64,000 nucleotides of DNA from CAVVJA01 sp963801715 (lineage in GTDB: Bacteria > Actinomycetota > Actinomycetes > Mycobacteriales > Jatrophihabitantaceae): NCBI GenBank assembly GCA_963801715.1, contig CAWDGB010000002.1:186001-250000 (forward strand), written 5' to 3'. The number at the start of each line of letters is the position of its first letter. The first letter of the stretch is position 1. Made by a program: the position numbers and the translations under genes. Positions 59,743 to 64,000 of this stretch are shown one piece after another. The notes under the pieces are model-generated. The model ran no database searches and was not told where the DNA came from. It saw nothing but the letters and a program-made list of their open reading frames with translations.

Positions 59743-60542
59743 GAGCGAAGCCTCTCGTTCGGCCGGCGACCGGCGTCCCAGGTTGTCGCCTTCGTTGCGA
59801 TACAAATGTTGGCAGTTTGGGGCTCAGGTTTGGGCATCACTGCAGATGGGAAACATAGGGGTACAGGGGCGAGTCGCTTCTTCCCCCCGGGGACGCGGCT
59901 CGCCCCGACGCCGCGTCGGCCCCAGATACAGGCGGATGGACTCGCGGCCCCCTCGGTGCGGCGAGTCCATCCGGCTATTGGCTTAACTAGGTTCTCACAT
60001 TGCCCGGTGGTCTGCCAACCCTTGAACCGCGGTAAATATCGGACCTTTCACGCATCACAGCGGCTGTTCGCGCCGGTGAGAGACCGGTCTGTCCACAGCT
60101 CGTCGCCGCATCGTAGTCATGTCATTTACACACCGTGACGGTCGTGTTATTGCACGGAGCGTGGAGAAATGACCTCGTTACGCGTCGGTTGCGGTGCTCG
60201 GCCCCGCCAGGGTGTAACACATCGCGCGCTGGCGGCGCTATCTCCTCGTTGGGTTCTTCCGACCGCGCCAACGGCCGTCGCGGATCGGACATACAGGGAG
60301 CTCGCAACCGAGGTACCCACTGCTCCCCCCGGCTGGGGACCGTCGGTTGCGGGTTCTCTGTGACGCTGGAGAGCGGCGCACAAGATTGCGGCGGAATCCG
60401 TGCGGCGAGCACGAAGCTGTGACACGCTGCGCCCCAGAATGATGACGGCAGCCGTCACCTCTGGCCGAGTTACGTGGTCTCATTGAGATTCCGAGGCCGA
60501 CACGTTGGAACCTCGTGCCCCAGCGAGCACCCGGAGACACGC
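59743..60542. other. 800-bp non-coding region upstream of adk
   Basis: No frame here shows sustained coding bias. Two strong hairpins occur: GGGGCGAG/CTCGCCCC near 59865-59905, and a perfect 12-bp stem GGATGGACTCGC (59934-59945) / GCGAGTCCATCC (59961-59972). A frame at 60135 begins MTVVLLHGAW like an alpha/beta hydrolase but loses that resemblance at once. The region may contain a regulatory RNA or gene remnants. I cannot identify a known riboswitch. Confidence 0.35.
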
Positions 60543-61109
60543 ATGAACATCCTGCTGATCGGACCCCCCGGCTCTGGGAAGGGCACCCAAGGCGCTCGCG
60601 TCGCGCTTGCTCTCGGGGTCGAGCACATCGCGGTCGGTGACATCCTGCGAGGCGAGGTGGCAGCTGGCACGCCGCTTGGCGAGAAGTTGAAGCAGCACTT
60701 GGACCGCGGTGAGCTGGCCCCCGACGATCTGGTCATGCAGCTGGTCGTTCCGCGCGCACTGGACGCATCGCTTCACGGCGGGTACGTGCTTGACGGTTTC
60801 CCACGCTCCGTCCCGCAGGCGCAGGAGGCCCGCAAGCTTGCTGAACGCGCTCAGGCGCGCCCGGATCTCGTCATCTATCTGGACGCCCCGGATGACGTTC
60901 TCGTAGCGCGCCTCCTCGATCGGGCCCGTGCCCAGGGGCGTACGGACGATACCGAGCAGGTGATCCGGCACCGGTTGCGAGTCTTCGACGAGGCAACCGC
61001 ACCGCTGCTCGCCTACTACCGCGACGAAGGGTTGGCCAAGGTCATCGATGCGACCGGCACGCCCGACGAGATCACCGCGGCGATCCTCGCGCTCGCTAAC
61101 GCGTCCTGA
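60543..61109 (+). CDS. adk: Adenylate kinase (short form)
   Basis: A 188-residue adenylate kinase that converts AMP and ATP to two ADP. The P-loop GPPGSGKGT is at residues 7-15; GYVLDGFPRSVPQAQE and RTDDTEQVIRHRLRVF are conserved. The zinc/LID domain of the long form is replaced by a short loop, as in the short enzymes. It is not next to secY or map, where the main actinobacterial adk lies, so it may be a second copy. CGGAG lies before the ATG at 60543. Confidence 0.9.
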   Translation: MNILLIGPPGSGKGTQGARVALALGVEHIAVGDILRGEVAAGTPLGEKLKQHLDRGELAPDDLVMQLVVPRALDASLHGGYVLDGFPRSVPQAQEARKLAERAQARPDLVIYLDAPDDVLVARLLDRARAQGRTDDTEQVIRHRLRVFDEATAPLLAYYRDEGLAKVIDATGTPDEITAAILALANAS

Positions 61110-61187
61110 AGCTCGTCGGGTGAGGTGGGCAACGTTTATCGCCGGAGCGCCAAGATCAGCGAGGCGTTCCCGCGTGCACGAACTTAC

Positions 61188-62042
61188 TTAGGCGGCGCGA
61201 CCGGTCTCCGGACTCGTGGTCGGGGGGAGCAGGAAATCGGTAACCCACTCGGCTATCGCAGCCGGCTGCTCGAGCACGAAAAGGTGACCACCACCTGGAA
61301 TCACCCGAACCCTGGCATCAGGGATGAGGCGGCCGAGGATGCGACCGTTGACGACCGGGACGATCGGATCATCGTCGCCGGCCAGGATGAGTGTCGGTTG
61401 GCGCAGGCAGCGTAACCAGGGCACGCTCGTCCAGCCGGCGAGGGCATACATCTGAGCTGCGTAGCCGCGCATGCTCGGCTGATGCACGAACCGAGCCACC
61501 GAGCCATGCAACAGGGCGTCTGGGTCACGGCGAGCGGCCCCGCCGTAGACGTCTGCGGCGATGCGGCGGTAGTAATCGGGCTGGTAATAGCGCCGCGGAG
61601 TGGCCAGCGCCCAGAGCACCCGCGGTGATCCGGGAACCCCGCCGAGCCCTGGACCGGTAGCAGCGAGGACGAGCCGACGAACGCGCTGTGGTGCCTGGTG
61701 GGCGAACTGCTGGGCCACGACGCCGCCGAGGGAGACGCCGAACACGTCGACGGTTTCCAGGCCGAGCGCATCCAGGAGCCGCTCAGCCGTGCGAGCCACG
61801 CCTCGCATTCGTCGGGGCCACGCGTACGGGGCGGACTGGCCGACGCCAGGAGCGTCGTAGCTGATCGTCTGCACGCCGAGGAGGTTCAGCTCGCGCTCGA
61901 ACGGGACGGCGATGTCGAGGCTCGCACCGATGCCACTTATCAGCAATAGCGGGAGCCGATCGTTACGGCTGCCGGAGATCGCTGTGCGCAACCGCATGCC
62001 GGCCACATCGACGAACTGGATCTCACGCGAAGGCACCGACAC
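61188..62042 (-). CDS. phaZ: Poly(3-hydroxyalkanoate) depolymerase (PhaZ-type)
   Basis: A 284-residue intracellular depolymerase of the alpha/beta fold (TIGR02240-like). The nucleophile elbow is VFGVSLGGVVAQQFAH; AYAWPRRMRGVARTAERLLD and GWTSVPWLRCLRQPTLILAG are typical. The GTG at 62042 overlaps the end of the acyl-CoA dehydrogenase gene by 20 bp. In the operon phaC - acyl-CoA dehydrogenase - phaZ it would mobilise stored polyester. Confidence 0.88.
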   Translation of the reverse strand: MSVPSREIQFVDVAGMRLRTAISGSRNDRLPLLLISGIGASLDIAVPFERELNLLGVQTISYDAPGVGQSAPYAWPRRMRGVARTAERLLDALGLETVDVFGVSLGGVVAQQFAHQAPQRVRRLVLAATGPGLGGVPGSPRVLWALATPRRYYQPDYYRRIAADVYGGAARRDPDALLHGSVARFVHQPSMRGYAAQMYALAGWTSVPWLRCLRQPTLILAGDDDPIVPVVNGRILGRLIPDARVRVIPGGGHLFVLEQPAAIAEWVTDFLLPPTTSPETGRAA

Positions 62043-63207
62043 CGGTGATATCTCTTCCCACTATGAGGGTCTGAATGGTCTCGGTGCCTTCGTAGGTGTG
62101 CAGCGCCTCGATGTCGGCCATATGCCGTATGACGTGGAAGTCGAGGAGTATGCCGTTACCGCCGAGCAGATCGCGCGCCTCGGCCACAACCTGGCGGGCC
62201 TTGCGAGTGTTGTTCATCTTCGCGATGGCGGCGATGGTGTCAGTGAGCTTGCCCTCCTCGATCAGCCGGCCGAGCCGAAGGCAGTACAGCTGCATCGAGC
62301 ACACCTCGGCGAGCATCTTGACCAGCTTGTCCTGCACGATCTGGAAGCTGACCAGCGGCTTGCCGAACTGCTTACGCTCGCTGCAGTACTGGGCGGCGAT
62401 CTCGTATGCGGCAGTGGCATGCCCAAGGGCGCCCCACGCGACTGAATTCCGGGTGCCCGCGAGCACCCGGCCAGTGTCCTTGAAACTGTTCGCGCCGGGC
62501 AGCCGGTTTACCTCGTCGACCTGGACGTTGGTCAGTTCGATCTCCGCCTGCCACACCGACCGTAACGAGCCCTTCCCTTCGATCTTGCGGGCAAGATAGC
62601 CCGGAGTGCCTTGCTCAACGAGGAAACCTTTTACCTGACGGTCCGCCACATCGCGGGCCCAAACGACGATAACGTCGGCGATCGAGCCGTTGCCGATCCA
62701 CTTCTTGGCGCCGTTGATCGTCCAGGTATCGCCGTCGCGGTGGGCGGTGGTTTCCAGCGCGACCGAGTCCGACCCGTGGGTCGGCTCGGTGAGGGCGAAA
62801 GCGCCGATCTTGCCGAGCTGAGCCATTACCGGCAGCCAGCGCTCTTTTTGATCCTCGGAGCCGAGCATCGCAATCGACTGCATGGCCAGTCCAGCCTGCA
62901 CTCCGAGGAACGTACCGACGCTACCGTCACCGCGATTGAGTTCCATGTGGATGAGACCGCAGGCGATCGGGCTCATCGGTGGGCAGCCGTAGCCCTCGAT
63001 GCCGTCGCCGACGATCCCCAGCTTGCCGAGCTTCTCCACAAGCGCTCGGGGAAACTCGGCCCGCTCCCAATAGTCGTTGATGACGGGCAGCACTTCGTCG
63101 TCGACGAAATCGCGGGTGGTTCGCCAGTAGGCCCGCTCCTCGGCAGTGAGCTGGTCGGCGATGCGGAAGAAGTCGGTGCCGCGCGAGCGGCCGATCGTCT
63201 CGTACAT
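62023..63207 (-). CDS. Acyl-CoA dehydrogenase
   Basis: A 394-residue FAD-dependent dehydrogenase. GAFALTEPTHGSDSVALETT contains the FAD and substrate region; the catalytic Glu is in HTYEGTETIQTLIVGRDITG near the C-terminus, and RKQFGKPLVSFQIVQDKLVK is conserved. AAGGAG lies before the ATG at 63207. It sits between phaC and phaZ and probably oxidises acyl-CoA released from or fed into polyester metabolism. It resembles glutaryl-CoA-type dehydrogenases in size and motif. Confidence 0.93.
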   Translation of the reverse strand: MYETIGRSRGTDFFRIADQLTAEERAYWRTTRDFVDDEVLPVINDYWERAEFPRALVEKLGKLGIVGDGIEGYGCPPMSPIACGLIHMELNRGDGSVGTFLGVQAGLAMQSIAMLGSEDQKERWLPVMAQLGKIGAFALTEPTHGSDSVALETTAHRDGDTWTINGAKKWIGNGSIADVIVVWARDVADRQVKGFLVEQGTPGYLARKIEGKGSLRSVWQAEIELTNVQVDEVNRLPGANSFKDTGRVLAGTRNSVAWGALGHATAAYEIAAQYCSERKQFGKPLVSFQIVQDKLVKMLAEVCSMQLYCLRLGRLIEEGKLTDTIAAIAKMNNTRKARQVVAEARDLLGGNGILLDFHVIRHMADIEALHTYEGTETIQTLIVGRDITGVGAFA

Positions 63208-63218
63208 CTGCTGCTCCT

Positions 63219-64000
63219 TCAGCTGTCGAAGACGTAGGTGCCGGGCGCCTCGACCAACGGGCGCAGGCCGCCGCCGCCAAGCTGTTCGGGTGCCGGCCGG
63301 GTCGGGCCGCAGCGCTCGGCTAGCCAGGCCGACACGTCGGTCCACCAGGTGCCCTGCCGGGTCTCGGCGGTCATGAGCCACTCGGCCGGGTCGGCGGGAT
63401 TCTCCTTGTTCACCTGGTAGCTGGCCTTGGGGTTGCCCGGCGGATTGACCAGTGCCGCAATGTGTCCACTCGTTGACAGGATGAAACGTGAGCTACCGCC
63501 AAGCAGCTGCGTGGTGTGATAGCAGCTCTGCCACGGAGTGATGTGATCGGCAATGCCGGCCACTATGTAGGTATCGGTGTCGATGCGGGAAAGGTCGATC
63601 GGCACGCCGAGCACGGTGAGCGCCCCGCCCGTCACGAGCTGGTTGTCCATGGCTAGGTCGACGAAGTCGGCATGCAGGCCGGCTGGCATCCGCGTCGTGT
63701 CGGCGTTCCAGAACAGGATGTCGAAGGCGGGCGGCTTCTTGCCCAGCAGGTAGTTGTTGACCCAGTAATTCCAGATCAGGTCGCCCGGACGCAGCCACGC
63801 GAACACCTCGGCGAGTGACCGACCGTCGAGGTAACCGCGGCGTCGGGATGCCGCTTTGGCCGCGTGGGCCAGGCGCCGGTTGCCGAGCGCCGATGCCAGG
63901 CCGGCCCGCGCATTGTCGATCACCGTGACGGCAAGGGCGAAAGCAGCCAGGCGGTCCTGCCGTCCAGTCGCCGCGAGGTAGGCGGCAGCGATACTCGCGA
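63219..64000 (-). CDS. phaC: Poly(hydroxyalkanoate) synthase PhaC, partial (5' end beyond the window)
   Basis: The C-terminal 260 residues of a class II-type PHA synthase, read through to the window end without a start. WNYWVNNYLLGKKPPAFDIL and FWNADTTRMPAGLHADF are typical. The catalytic Asp is in AGIADHITPWQSCY and the His in STSGHIAALVNPPGNPKASY. The nucleophile Cys lies further upstream, outside. It ends 11 bp before the acyl-CoA dehydrogenase start, so the genes are one operon. Confidence 0.93.
   Translation of the reverse strand, partial: ASIAAAYLAATGRQDRLAAFALAVTVIDNARAGLASALGNRRLAHAAKAASRRRGYLDGRSLAEVFAWLRPGDLIWNYWVNNYLLGKKPPAFDILFWNADTTRMPAGLHADFVDLAMDNQLVTGGALTVLGVPIDLSRIDTDTYIVAGIADHITPWQSCYHTTQLLGGSSRFILSTSGHIAALVNPPGNPKASYQVNKENPADPAEWLMTAETRQGTWWTDVSAWLAERCGPTRPAPEQLGGGGLRPLVEAPGTYVFDS

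Noticed and set aside
60135..60422. Frame beginning MTVVLLHGAW, like a hydrolase start
   Set aside because: Only ten residues resemble the family; the rest has no fold or codon bias.

Overview
The window comes from a high-GC, coding-dense actinobacterium. Family content (mycothiol synthase MshD, an F420-type PPOX protein, LmeA/DUF2993, DUF2516, an atypical GlnR/OmpR-type regulator, LigD-type polymerase) and gene order both point to a relative of the Mycobacteriales/Frankiales. From about 37 to 56 kb the order follows, with insertions, the Mycobacterium tuberculosis Rv0811c-Rv0820 neighbourhood: ygfZ, pabC, nitrobindin, sseC, thiosulfate sulfurtransferase, lmeA, winged-helix regulator, mshD, pst. 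The species itself cannot be named from sequence alone.

Region 1 (1-4935) looks like the right end of an integrated element. A 3' half of a tRNA-Lys gene (4889-4935) has no 5' half beside it. Three 11-bp direct repeats lie just inside it, like integrase arm sites. The element side carries a BlaI repressor and M56 peptidase pair divergent from a DedA protein and an undecaprenyl-diphosphatase, with two BlaI-type palindromes between them, followed by decayed gene fragments. Region 2 (5-20.5 kb) holds a LUD-domain gene and an ECF41-like sigma factor that share a symmetric double promoter, a secreted beta-helix protein, a desaturase, cspA, a STAS / PP2C-kinase stress module, a COG4315 lipoprotein, two RibD/DHFR-like reductases, a P450 and a DUF2252 protein. 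Region 3 (20.5-34.6 kb) has an L,D-transpeptidase, VOC proteins (one fused to GNAT), a histone-tail-like protein, a hemerythrin, a sensor kinase, TfoX, an orphan HoxX, a sigma / membrane-protein pair, DUF2516 + XRE regulator, and a Rieske lipoprotein.

Region 4 (34.8-56.3 kb) is the mycobacterial-like core: MMPL transporter, ygfZ-fur, pabC, a probable structured RNA, a GreA-like factor, LigD polymerase, nitrobindin, DsrE, the sseC-sulfurtransferase operon headed by a cysteine-rich leader peptide, lmeA, the winged-helix regulator, LysR/MFS, mshD and pstSCAB behind a PHO box. Region 5 (56.3-64 kb) carries small metabolic enzymes (YciI, PIG-L deacetylase, MmcQ/YjbR, homocysteine methyltransferase, AlaX), a short adenylate kinase, and a polyhydroxyalkanoate operon (phaC, cut by the window end; acyl-CoA dehydrogenase; phaZ).

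About ten recognisable families are split between two reading frames, usually by one base. This is either assembly indel error or real decay, and it should be settled before any of them is called a pseudogene. The most interesting items are the cysteine leader peptide, the BlaI-M56-DedA-UppP cassette on the tRNA-linked element, the mirrored ECF promoters, the dispersed palindrome found twice, and the structured RNA after pabC.
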